Below the pieces are notes generated by a model. The model did no database searches and was not told the DNA's origin. It worked only from the letters and a program-made list of their open reading frames with translations. 64,000 nt of DNA from NCBI GenBank assembly GCA_050084985.1, contig JBITNC010000001.1:192138001-192202000 (forward strand), given 5' to 3'. The position numbers and the translations under genes were made by a program. Below, in pieces: positions 1-10,314 of this stretch; position 1 is the stretch's first letter, and each line of letters opens with the position of its first letter. Origin of the DNA: Nageia nagi. Taxonomy: Eukaryota > Pinophyta.

Positions 1-582
1 TGTAATTAAGCATCCTTTACATTAATTCAATATAGAACTTATTTAAGTGCATTAATGCACATAAAATCCTATAACAAGGTTGAAATCCAATTGATTTTGC
101 AATTGTATGTTTAACATATAAACTAATTTAACACCCAACAATCAAATTTTAGTTACCTAACCTTATTAATAAATACTAAGTCTTTGATTTTAATGAAATC
201 TTGAAACAGGAGGAACTTGAGCAATGACATGTCACCTCAAAGTCTCTAACTCATTAGTTAACTCTTGTATACATTTGAGGAGCAATTCTCACTCAACTAT
301 GAACTCATTCCACTCCTTATATATCATGTCAAAGCTTGATCTTCCATTTCCCTTTTCCTCTTGAACATTTCACATCATAAACAATGTTCACTTACACACT
401 TATTGGCATGCTCTATTAATGAAGCATTGACCAAATTTCTTAGTTGCAACACTTGTATAGCCATTGATGAACCATTCCCAATATTACTATGTACTCTTTC
501 TCATACATCCTCCTTATTTAAAGAGTACCCTAAGCAAGTTGGGATCTTGCTCACCATAACTAGAACTATGTCACTTAGTTCA
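1..582. other. AT-rich stretch without recognised gene
   Basis: AT-rich sequence with one 80-codon open frame (361-603, plus) whose translation shows no recognisable motif. Nothing else stands out. It may be the far end of the old copia remnant described downstream, but no LTR copy matching 4008-4518 is visible here. Confidence 0.4.
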
Positions 583-700
583 TATATCAATAGCTATTTA
601 TAAAGTATGCATTACTTTGTGAAGTGGTAAATACTACCAACTATATCAATAGCTATTTATAAAGTATGCATTACTTTGTGAAGTGGTAAATACTACCAAC
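583..700. repeat. Perfect 59-bp tandem duplication
   Basis: Two identical 59-bp units, 583-641 and 642-700, lie head to tail; each starts TATATCAATAGC and ends CTACCAAC. The perfect identity implies a recent local duplication. Confidence 0.9.
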
Positions 701-1230
701 TCTTTCAATTGAGTTGTTTACACTATCATATATGACATTTATTAAAACAATATCATGTATCTAATCATGATAGTGTCAATAAGTGATGAACAATTTTTGA
801 AAATTTTCTCCATTGAATTTTTACAAATAAATATTTATCAAAAGAATATAACCACACATAATCATTAATGTGCTAAATTTTTTATCATAATCTATCCAAA
901 GATTATGATAATTACCAAGAATATTTTTCTTACCATCAATAAATTAAGGCAAGTATTCTTATCACTAAGGTAATGATTCATGTTATCAAGGTCATAATTC
1001 CATGTTATCTTTTAATTAGGAAACAACATTAATTTCCAACTTGACCACACCATTAATTAAGATATAATGCATAACCATAAACATAAAAATCATCTCTATA
1101 TGTATATGTTCTTACCACTTTTAAAGTGGAGGTTTAATTTTTCTATCAATAATATTATAATTTGGATGAAGAAGAAATCACAAAATACTATCTTGATTTT
1201 GTCAGTTAATCATGATTTAAGCCATAAATG
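701..1230. other. AT-rich stretch, nothing recognised
   Basis: No coding similarity or RNA gene seen. An isolated early unit of the downstream tandem repeat (CCAACTTGACCACACC) occurs near 1036, so the array once extended further left. Confidence 0.4.
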
Positions 1231-1440
1231 TCAACTTGACTATACCATGTAGTTAAGATTTACAAGTCATAGGTCACATATGCTAACTTGACTATACCAT
1301 ATAGTTATGATTTATGAAACATAGGCTACATATGCCAACTTGAATATACCATGTAGCCACTATTTACAAGTCATAGGACACAAATATCACCTAATCAAGA
1401 TGCACAAGCCATAAGATGCCAACTTGACTAGTATGGTTCA
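1231..1440. repeat. Degenerate 52-bp tandem repeat
   Basis: Units begin at 1231, 1283 and 1335 with the motif CAACTTGACTATACCAT, exactly 52 bp apart, and a further diverged unit begins at 1419. The array probably belongs to the 3' tail of the minus-strand copia remnant at 1840-2085, because E1 also carries a tandem array between RNase H and its 3' LTR. Confidence 0.75.
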
Positions 1441-1504
1441 ATTTCCCAATAGTATCAATTTATAATATATAAACTTCTTAAAAAATAGAAGTAATGTGAC
1501 AAAA

Positions 1505-1790
1505 GTAAAAAATTGTAATTTTGGAGAAGATAAAACTTTTTTAACCACTCCAATAATTCACAATCATGGAGGAGAGTGAACCTTTTTAACCACTCCATCA
1601 ATTTGCAACTTTTAAGAAAGGGGAACCTTTTTAACCACTCCAACATTTTGCTATTTTGGAGAAGGGTGATCCTTTTTAACTACTCTAATAGTTTACATTT
1701 TTGGAGAAGGACTAATATTTTTAACCACTTTATTAATATGTAGTCATGGATAATGATGAGCCTTTTTAACCACTCCATCTACTATAATTT
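1505..1790 (-). repeat. 45-bp tandem repeat, six units
   Basis: The motif TTAACCACTC recurs at 1541, 1586, 1631, 1676, 1721 and 1766, an exact 45-bp period, with a partner motif TTGGAGAAGG in the other half of most units. Because 45 is a multiple of three, the minus strand reads as a 15-residue repeat (LEWLKRF...LL..C.L) over 1455-1646. I see no evidence that this open frame is translated; it looks like a by-product of the period. Confidence 0.85.
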
Positions 1791-1839
1791 GCAAACAATC
1801 CATCAACATAGATATAGCTTCCCAACATGAAAGTAAGTA

Positions 1840-2085
1840 GTGCATTATAAGTCATCATATAGATGCTAAGTCAATACTTATAGTTACTTATATATACAAT
1901 ACAACCCTCCTAATATTGAAGTAAGAATTCATACTTCAATTCTTTTTTAAGAAAACATTACCATATTATGGTTTAGGTAAAAAATATCAATGAAGTTTTA
2001 TTTTGATGAATGATAAATACGAAGTCCCATCCAAAATTTACTCCTTGATAAAACATGCTTGGATTTTTTAAAATATGTTTTATTA
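1840..2085 (-). pseudogene. Ty1/copia RNase H and 3' tail remnant
   Basis: Two short blocks match the full-length element E1 further right. The stretch at 1840-1899 resembles the E1 tail at 9121-9186, and 2005-2080 resembles the E1 RNase H C-terminal region around 9850-9910 (encoding the conserved end that reads HFIREKVLDD in E1). Order and minus orientation agree with E1. The frame is destroyed by stops and indels. Together with the PBS and LTR at 3995-4518 this suggests one old, internally deleted minus-strand element. That the pieces belong together is inference. Confidence 0.6.
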
Positions 2086-2339
2086 TAAGGTTAATAATAT
2101 TTCCCCTTAACAGTAAATTCATTAACAATTGAAATAACATACACTTTCCAAATGGTACTCATACACTTCCTTTTCAAAACAAAAGCAATCAACTTTGTAT
2201 CAATGTAACAAGGTTATTTAATCAAACAATATGTATCTCATACATTAATGGTGTTTAACAAAAAAGGCATTCACACTAATAACAACCAACTTTATCACAC
2301 TAATCAATGGTGATATATGATAAAAATATTATCCTCAAT

Positions 2340-2760
2340 AACTTGAATGTGTACTAACTTTCCATTCGAACAAGGATATTAACCAATGTACACAAATCAA
2401 AAATTAAGGATCAATTTTCTATCCAATCAATCAAAAATATGCACAACCATTCAAATTTAGAAAAAGTTAAAAAACTTTCCACTCCAAGAAGAATATCAAC
2501 CAATTTGCACAAACCATAAAAATTTAGGATCAATGTTCTATCGAATCAATAAAAAATATGCGCAACCATTAAAATTTGGAGAATGTTCACAAACTTTCAA
2601 CTCCAATAAGAATATCAACCAATATGCACAAATCAAAAAATTATGATCAATGTGCACCACCATTCAAGTTTGAAGAAAGTTTACAAACTTTCCACTCCAA
2701 CAAAAATGTTTCCATAAAAAATTTCCATCCAACCTAGGATAGAAAAATGTGCACAATCAA
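2340..2760. repeat. Degenerate tandem repeat of about 118 bp
   Basis: About three diverged units share the sequence of motifs AAATCAAAAATT, GGATCAAT, TATGCACAACCATT and AACTTTCCACTCCAA, starting near 2395, 2513 and 2631. Shorter echoes of the same words (TGCACAATCA) continue to about 3180. No coding potential seen. Confidence 0.7.
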
Positions 2761-3994
2761 TGGAATGAGGATAGTAAAGTTTGAAGAGAGTTTACACAAA
2801 GTTTTTACTTCAAATGATGTGCATAAAAAATATTTTGGAAGTTAAAAATATTTCCATGATATCAAATAACAATGGTGTATATAAACCTAATTTGAAGATA
2901 TCAATAAATAATCCAATGCACATCTATAATTATCATTTTGCAATATAAATCAATGCACCATAATGCAACCAATAAGGATAGTGCATAACATAAAGTTTGA
3001 AAAAATTATATAAGTTTTCATTTCAAACAATATGCATATCCAAGCACACTAAATTGTCATCCAACCAAGGAGATTAATAATGTGCAAAATCATAAAGTTC
3101 AAAAAATTTCAAACAATATGCATATCCAAGCACACTAAATTTTCTTCCAATAAAAAATGTGCACAATCATAAGATTTTCAAGTTAATCAAAAGTCCACAT
3201 TGTTGAAAAATAATTGCAAGTTAATCAAGTTGTCAAGTAACCAATTAGATTGTCTAAGCATGTTAAATTGAATCAATTTGTAAAAAAATCAACCAACTTG
3301 TTTGTTATTATAATTATGAGGCTCGTATAACTGTGTGTAACTAAAAATAAGTTGTAAATTGTAATTTGAAATTTTAGTCACATTGCAATTAGTTTATAAG
3401 TAACTTTGTAGTTGTAAAGTTAGTAACTTTGTTTATTCATTGTGTTAGTAGCTTGTACTTGCACTTATCAACTTAATTGTAGGTTCATCTAATCTACAAT
3501 TGTTGGTTAGTTCATTTTACCTTAATTTTGAGCATATATCCATTATATTTAGCCATTAAAAAATGAACAACCACATGATAAGGGGTTAGTGGTTAGTTTA
3601 CATGGCAAAGCTCTAAAGGATAGTACAACATGCTCTAACACAAGAATCATATCTCAAGAGGTAACACACACAAACTAAATTAAGGAAAGTACAACTCTAG
3701 AGAATGATTCATATCTATGTCCATCAACTCATTTGGTTGAGTTGTGTGATTATTATGAAGAAATATCATAGTATAATTTATTTATTATGCAATTATTGAT
3801 TATTTCTTTGAATTGACTTCTTCTTCCCTCTTCTTTTGCTTCTTCCAAAGTCAATCCTTCCTTTTCTCAATCACCTTCATTCCTGCAATAAGATTTTTTA
3901 TTTTCCTATGCTTAGAAGACATTAAAGAATGTTTCTTTAATGAGGGTTACCTCAATATAATAAAGCTAGAATTTGAAGAAGATGATCACAAGAA
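2761..3994. other. Decayed interior of old copia element (probable)
   Basis: AT-rich, no open frame with recognisable domain apart from an uninterpreted 106-codon frame at 3813-4133 that runs into the LTR. A duplicated phrase (TATGCATATCCAAGCACAC) occurs near 3015 and 3118. By position this lies between the RNase H remnant and the PBS of the old minus-strand element, where gag and pol would be expected, but none survives. Confidence 0.35.
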
Positions 3995-4007
3995 GGTTCT
4001 AATACCA
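3995..4007 (-). other. Primer binding site of old copia element
   Basis: On the minus strand this reads TGGTATTAGAACC, directly after the end of the LTR. It is one or two changes from TGGTATCAGAGCC, the site complementary to the 3' end of initiator tRNA-Met used by most plant LTR elements. It shows that 4008-4518 is a 5' LTR in minus orientation. Confidence 0.7.
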
Positions 4008-4518
4008 TGTGAAAGAATCAAACAATTTCACAAACAAGATCAATTGTATCAACTCCAACAAATCAACACTAAAATTACTCTCAAAAATAATAATATCTCA
4101 AAAGACACAACAATAAGCAATCACACAAATTAACACACAAGAAGTAAAGTGGTTTTTCTCTAAGAGAGTACATCCACTTGAATCTAAGTATATTACTTCT
4201 GAAGATAAACTAGCTCTTACAAATGTTTTATCCCTAGATCTCTAAATTAATAACATAACAATGCTTCTATAAAATGTATGTCTTTTACAACAAGACTAAC
4301 CTTCCTTTTATAGGCTCAAATTCTACTTTGGTACACCCTTTTACATAAAGGGAATACCAATGTTGATAGAGTATCCACATCCTTGCATTAGGTGAAAATG
4401 GCAGGTGGAAGGTTTTTTTCTTTCTAACTTAACTATTGTATATATTCATTTAGTTTTTAATTAATTAGGAACAATATACCTAAGTTATTTACATAATAAT
4501 ATATTACAAATTCTAACA
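4008..4518 (-). repeat. 5' LTR of old minus-strand copia element
   Basis: The 511-bp block begins TGTGAAAG and ends TTCTAACA on the plus strand. The end matches the ends of the E1 LTRs (minus-strand start TGTTAGAATTTGTAAT). A minus-strand TATA box (TATAAAAGG) lies near 4304-4312, and a hairpin shared with the E1 and E2 LTRs lies at 4149-4177. A PBS abuts the left end. No target-site duplication could be recognised, and no second LTR is visible in the window. Confidence 0.7.
4149..4177 (-). promoter_or_regulatory. LTR hairpin, downstream of TATA
   Basis: On the minus strand an outer stem GTGG/CCAC encloses an inner stem TCTC/GAGA with a TTA loop. The equivalent place in E1 has the inner stem CTCCC/GGGAG, so pairing is kept while the bases differ. 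It lies in the transcribed part of the LTR, downstream of the TATA box. Confidence 0.55.
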
Positions 4519-4705
4519 TAGGGGTGCTATATAATAGAGGGTAGAGGGAGCATGGATAGGTGTAGCTTTTGATTCCCATCAAGAGAATGCACTTACAAAA
4601 AAATGTCAGCTAGGGTTTACTAAAAAATAGAGGGAGGAAATGCTAAGGAGTGACAAGAAAGGGTGGTTTACAAGATTTCCACACTTATGCTACATCATGA
4701 AGTCT

Positions 4706-5520
4706 ACATGCATGGACATGACTTCAATAGAAAGATGATGAATGGTGTGAGGGTTCATCAAGGAGGCAAGGGTGAGCCATTGGGCATGGGGAGAGCCAAG
4801 GAGGAGAAAGAGGTGGTTGGAGATACCAAGTTCATAGTGGAATGATGCTAAATAGATAAATCTATAGGGATTTTGAAGGCCATGGAGCATCAAGAATGCA
4901 AGGAGGGATTTTACACCATCAAGAATCAAGGTGAGTAGACCAAAAAAAAGGAAGGGTGTATCTTCAAATGTTAGGCATCCATGAGGTACCACAGGAAGAG
5001 GTCATCATGAGGGAATCCATATAGAGGGAGATCATCGAGATAGAGAACTAGGCTAAGAATAAAATAATGGCCAAAAAGTCCATGATCTTCTCATATCACA
5101 AGAGATATGCACAAGTTGAAGAAGAGACCATGGTGTTATGATAGGGTTTCAAAAAACTAGTAAAAAAATTGTAAAACAAAACACAAATACTATGAGTTTA
5201 AAAAAAATGATTTTCCTTCATGCAAAAAATATGTTATTTTCCTTCATAAAAAAATTGATCTCAATAAAAATTTGCTTGAAGAAAAAAGGCATAAATTTGG
5301 TACTAACAAAATGTATTATCTCCTTATATATGTATGCAAAAAACATGAGATAATAAAACTTCCTACCTAGAAAAATGTGAGCCCTTTTAAAAAATAAACC
5401 TTTAAAATAAAATGTTAGAAAATAAATTCTCTAAAAATAATGCTCCTAAAAAAAATATTACCTAAAAAACCTACAAGAAATTTACTCAAAAAAGGATTAG
5501 CAACAAAATCAAAAATAACC
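4706..5520 (+). repeat. Unclassified dispersed repeat, copy 1
   Basis: This segment is clearly homologous to 28550-29700: shared phrases include TCATCAAGGAGG, GGAGCATCAAGAATGCAAGG, AAGTCCATGATCTTCTCA and TACAAGAAATTTACTCAAAA. Fragments of open frame (e.g. 4663-4845, ending in HQGGKGEPLG and EVVGDTKF) are partly kept in copy 2, so it may be a decayed coding transposon segment, but no known domain is recognisable. No terminal repeats or target duplications were found, so its true ends are uncertain. Confidence 0.65.
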
Positions 5521-5752
5521 TCCACCTAGGGTTGAAATTTAACATTTTCCCTTATTTGTTAATAATTTTTTTATGACGATTTCAAAATTATCATGCCCAT
5601 CAATATATACTTCAACTTTTTAATGTTCTTATAAATACATTAATAATTTTTTTTTGTAGATTAAATATAAATATTTTTAAATCAAAAATATGTATGAATA
5701 TCAAAATCACAAATGAATATTTTAAAAAATTAGTAAATTTTAGATTTGTTTA

Positions 5753-5805
<53 letters not shown>

Positions 5806-8149
5806 GATAATAAAAAATATGTGTAACAAAACTTAAAATTTCACCATTTAAAACCCTTAAATTTAAGATCTTTTTTTAATTATTTATCGTTCTATTCAAT
5901 TCACTAGGTTTACTATATAGGGACATATATCCCACATGGTTTACATATAGATACCTTATCATTAATCCTCATTCTTTCTTTGTAATTATGAGGGTACATT
6001 CACTAGGTATTTTGCTTGTGAGTAGATACTCCTAATGATCATGCCTTGGTTTTATTTGGATTTATTCATCATGTCCTTGAGCTTGAGAGGGTGTTGTAAA
6101 AATTTAATATCACTAATCTAAGTGTGAGATTTATTTTAACTTTGTTCAAAAGATTGTATTATTAGGATCCTATTTAATTTGTTCCATTACCAAATATTTC
6201 CCATGGCATTTCAAACTATCCTAATCCTTTCCATTTATTCTCATGAATCCCTAACATTTCCCAATAAAATTTTGATCATAAAATTATAGCATCAAATCCC
6301 TTGCATCCTAAATTTGGACTACTTAGATCCTAAATATTCACTATGATTTATCCATTATGTCATCATTATTAATACAAGGTCTTCTTTTTTAATTAAATCA
6401 ATATTTAAAAATAATCCCATTTGATTCCATCTTGACCTCTATTGAGATTCAAAGATCCCTAGTATTTCATAACTTGTCTTCTTTAATGTGAACTATATTT
6501 GTGTGTCCTATGGACATTAGGGTTACCTTGTAGGGTTAAACTTACCAAGGCTTATTAGCATTATCATTCCCTACATGTTACCTATATTAGATATTTATTT
6601 TTTTAATATTTATAATATTCATTTGATCATTTACATTTTTACATGAGTTTTATCTAACTTTGACTACAAAATAAAATAGTGATAAAGTGACTTGTTCAAA
6701 ATATGTCCTTAATGAATCTAATTCACATTATACAACATCTCAATAAATTTAATGAAGACTTTGATAAATATTGAAATATCTCCTTCTTAACTTACAAATC
6801 ATTTTCTATCATTTATTATCTTTCATGTATTATACTAAGTTAACTTCTAGGTCTCATATACAAGGCTTAGGATTAATAATATCAAAACTTAAATATTTGA
6901 ATTAACTTTGAATTATACTTGTATAAGGTTACTAATATAAATTCCTTGTATTTGGAATCTCTCCTTCGAGTTATGTTTAACATAATAGAATTTCAATTCA
7001 TACTCATAATATAAGGAATTCCAACTACATTCTTTTCATATTTTATGTTTAATTCCAAATACCATTTAGAAAGATATTATTTATACTCTTTTCCATTGAC
7101 TTCCTTCATATGAATTATATTTGAAAAAATCATATTTTAGCATTTAAGAGGTCTAAAGATAAACATATTAAAAATTAGATTATGCCTATTTAATCAAACA
7201 TTACATAACTTGTAATCCATAAAAATGATAATATTAGAGTACATAAATGAGGATAACCCTTATTATTTACAAGAGGGTCCCTTACAAAAATATGGTAATT
7301 ACATCCAATCGATCAAAAGGGTATTCAACACATCTTTTCCTCCTGAAGTAGATTCTCCCTCATTCTTTGAACTCCTCCCACTAATTAAAGATGATAGGAT
7401 CAAGTACAAGGGAAGGGTTGGAGGATCAAGACAACCCCTTATGAATTATTGACCATGATTCAAATGAATTATGACATCTCATTCTTTAAATTTTCTTTTT
7501 AATACCTCAGGAGGATTTACATCCTTTCCAAGGTTACCTTCCTTCCTTGTTCATATGGAAATTTAACTACATAAGAAACTTTCTAAAAAAATTAAATTTA
7601 TAAACATATCATATCACACATCATTCATACATCTTATTATTTCTTAGTCAATAAATACAGTTTCATAAAATTTCAATTAATTATATTTTAAAACTAGTTA
7701 CTTATAGTCATCTTTTACATCTTTCGACATTTATTATTAATTTTATTTAACCACAATGATGAAATAGAAGCTTTCCTAAATGTGGATATAAAATTCTTTA
7801 AACTTTCATTTAAACATTAGCCACATTCTATTATTTTTAATATAAATCAAATATTGGGAAATGAGTACCAAATACTTGATTGACATAGAGATTTAAAAAA
7901 TAAATAAAAGTATTTTGTTCTTATTTCTATTTATATAGTTGTATGCTCTATGCCTCATATCTTATTTGAACAAAATCTTATTTATCAAATCTTTATTATT
8001 CTTTCATGATTCATACGTCACTCAGACATAGAGGAGAAAATAGGAAGTGTGATTTCAAGACATGAAGTCTATCCAGTATCAATTTGAGAGCATTTCAGTA
8101 TCATAAATGATGCTTACAAGTTAGGCAAATCCTTTATGAACATTTGGGA
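5521..8149. other. AT-rich intergenic DNA, no gene recognised
   Basis: About 2.6 kb without recognisable coding or RNA genes, apart from the (TA)n tract listed separately. The 75-codon open frame at 7225-7452 (plus) is locally richer in coding-like composition but matches no family I recognise and has no visible splice context. The part nearest E1 may be the upstream end of the PPR pseudogene that E1 interrupts. Confidence 0.4.
5755..5803. repeat. (TA)n microsatellite
   Basis: Uninterrupted TA dinucleotide run of about 24 units in otherwise AT-rich DNA. Confidence 0.95.
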
Positions 8150-8229
8150 ATAATGTCTTTCCACAAAGCTCACATAGAGATAGACGACTCTATTTTTGGT
8201 TTTCAAAAGGGATGATGTAGGGCTCTTTC
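8150..8229 (+). pseudogene. Upstream piece of PPR pseudogene split by E1 (tentative)
   Basis: The frame around 8140-8229 can be read as GIMSFHKAHIEIDDSIFGF, resembling the segment of a PLS-type PPR protein in which helices of one repeat precede the next. Joined across the E1 target site it would run directly into LGDLKVLDI at 17553. The reading contains stops and is short, so this half is much less certain than the right-hand half. Confidence 0.35.
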
Positions 8230-8732
8230 TGAGAGAATTAGCACTACTCTAATTCCCAACGTCCAAGACTATAGAAAGCTCAATCACATTCAACATGCAA
8301 CATCTACAAGCTACCAACACATTCACACAATATGACACCAATATAATGTGGTTCCTCCCTCCTTGGGAGTACATCCACAACTAGTTCTCTATTCTCAATC
8401 TATGCCTCTCTTACAACTATTCTCTTGCTCTCTCCTACACAACCTAGTAGAGTAATCTTACTCCAAAACTTAGATGTGTTTACAAGAGGAGAGGTCCTCT
8501 ATTTATAGCTTGAGAGCACCTCCCTAACCTCCCTTTAACCCAAGGGTTAGGTTAGGGTTACAATAAATGTGTGACCTAACTTTAACCTACCAACTAACCC
8601 CATGGTTAGGTCAAAGTCCACACATAATAAAGAATTCAATTAATCCCTTAAGGTATCTACATATCCTTTAAGTGATTAATTGAACTTACAAGGAGTTTAG
8701 ATATTCACAATATTTCATTACAAATTCTAACA
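8230..8732 (-). repeat. E1 3' LTR
   Basis: 503 bp, TG...CA ends, with minus-strand TATA box TATAAATAG at 8499-8507. The LTR hairpin lies at 8348-8378. It is nearly identical to 17045-17547. Confidence 0.95.
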
Positions 8733-8741
8733 TTCCCCTTA
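8733..8741 (-). other. E1 polypurine tract
   Basis: The minus strand reads AAGGGGAA immediately before the TGTTAG start of the 3' LTR, the position and composition expected for the plus-strand primer of reverse transcription. Confidence 0.85.
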
Positions 8742-9194
8742 ATGCAATATTGGGATAGAGCGTAGAAGAAAGAAGAGAGAGTAAGAGAGAGCTCTCCTCC
8801 ATAGAGATACAAGTGGAGATGAGAACATTTACATATTTGAGAATCTTTTTGAGAACTAGTATGAGACTCACTACATTACCATTTGACAAAATGGTTTACA
8901 ATATAATCATTAACCACAACTGGTTTCACTGTACATAGTAGTCGATCAACTTTAAGCTGACATGTGAGTCTCCATGAGCTTGCTTTCACAAGGTGAGTAA
9001 CCTGCATTTCTGAAGAAGATCCTACATGCTACAAGCAACTCATGAACAAAATCAGTTAGATGCATCATATATTCAAATAAGAGAATCAAATAATGCTATC
9101 TTATAAATAACTGATTAATGGTGCACTATAAGTCATCACGGAGATGCCAAGCCATCACTCATAGTCACTTGTTGTATATAGACATGTGTTGATT
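8742..9194 (-). other. E1 3' untranslated tail
   Basis: About 450 bp between the tandem array and the polypurine tract without a supported open frame. A very similar tail follows RNase H in E2 (about 27000-27450), with the same word order (TTGATCGACTAC, TAAACTATTTT/TAAACCATTTT, TGTAGTGAGTCTCA). The tail is therefore a constant part of this family rather than a random insertion. Confidence 0.7.
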
Positions 9195-9650
9195 ATTAAT
9201 AGAGCATAAAAATTATACAATGAGTTTCTCACGTAGAGCAAACTCACCACGGAGGTATAGAATGTACAACAAGTTTATCATGTAGAGCGAACTTACCATG
9301 GAGGTATATTAATTTTATGCTCAAATATTGTACAACGAGTTTCTCATGCAGAGCAAACTCACCATGGAGGTATAGAGCATCAAAATTGTACAATGAGTTT
9401 CTCACGTAGAGCAAACTCACCATGGAGGTATAGAATGTACAACAAGTTCGTCATGCAGAGCAAACTTACCACAGAGGTATATTAATTATATGCTCAAAAA
9501 TTGTACAATGAGTTTCTCACACAGAGTAAACTCACCACGGAGGTATAAAATGTACAACAAGTTTGTCACGTAGAGCAAACTTACCACAGAGGTATAAAAA
9601 TGTACAACAAGTTTGTCACGCAGAGCAAACTTACTACGGAGGTATATCAT
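9195..9650 (-). repeat. E1 tail tandem array with 173-bp higher-order unit
   Basis: About eight units carry the core AGAGCAAACTCACCA...GGAGGTATA. The GGAGGTATA word starts at 9251, 9300, 9366, 9424, 9473, 9539, 9588 and 9638, giving spacings 49, 66, 58, 49, 66, 49 and 50 bp. The 49-66-58 series repeats every 173 bp, so a three-unit block was duplicated as a whole. E2 has a single related unit near 26835-26880, suggesting expansion in the E1 lineage. Confidence 0.85.
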
Positions 9651-9717
9651 AATCAACACATGCTATACAACAACAAAAGAGCCTCTTAGAGGTGAAGTTG
9701 TCATCATTAACAAAGGT

Positions 9718-10314
9718 TCAAACTTCACTCCCCCTTGAGGGCAACTTCACCAACCCGAGAGAATCCCTAAGCTTGCTGAACTGAGCTTCAGGAAGGGGCT
9801 TGGTGAATAGATCAGCAAATTTTTTAGTAGATGGACAATACTCTAAGTGTATGATGTCATCTAGAACCTTCTCCCTGATAAAATGGGCTTGGATTTCCAC
9901 ATGTTTGGTTCTCTGATGGAACATAGGATTCTTAGCCAAAGAGATAGCCGATTGATTATCTGAAGAAATAAGAGATGGGCCATTTTGCTTATACCCAATT
10001 TCATTCAAAAGATGCCTTAGCCAAATAGCTTCTTGGGCGGCAACAGACATGGCTCGATATTTAGCTTCGATGGTATAAAGAGTCATAGTTGGTTGCTTCT
10101 TGGAAGCCCAAGAGATAGCACCTGAACCAATGCTGAACACATATGCAAAGGTTAATTTTCTGTCATCTCTATCTCCCCCATAATTGGAATCTGAGAACCC
10201 TGAGAGAACAATTGAGAGCACTTTGGAATACTTAAGATCAAGATCTTTTGTCCCTGCCACATACCTCAAGATTTGCTTCATAGCATTGAGGTGTTCAACA
10301 TATGGTTTTTGCAT
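9718..10314 (-). pseudogene. E1 RNase H domain and C terminus of Pol
   Basis: The 198-codon open frame reads the Ty1/copia RNase H: SGFSDSNYGGD, SIGSGAISWASKKQ, SSDNQSAISLAKNP, TKHVEIQAHFIREK and the terminal FTKPLPEAQF. The first aspartates and the DNQSA motif are present; in the usual TIEAEY motif the second Glu is replaced (TIEAKY), which would remove a metal ligand. The frame is linked to RT upstream but broken by a TGA just before its first Met (a CGA to TGA change in LMARFMQK) and by another stop about 100 bp earlier. The last residues (PSRGSEV) precede the stop at 9718. It is non-functional as part of a single polyprotein. Confidence 0.85.

Noticed and set aside
1455-1646. Minus-strand frame with LEWLKRF repeats as a possible small repeat protein
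   Set aside because: Explained by the 45-bp tandem array; no start context, no conservation of reading across all six units.
1231-1790. CRISPR-like array
   Set aside because: Units are contiguous, diverged tandem repeats without unique spacers, and the sequence is plant nuclear DNA.
8520-8570. Telomere-like words (GGGTTAGGTTAGGGTT) in the E1 LTRs
   Set aside because: Only two or three imperfect units, identical in both LTRs and not matching the plant TTTAGGG repeat in tandem; part of the LTR sequence.
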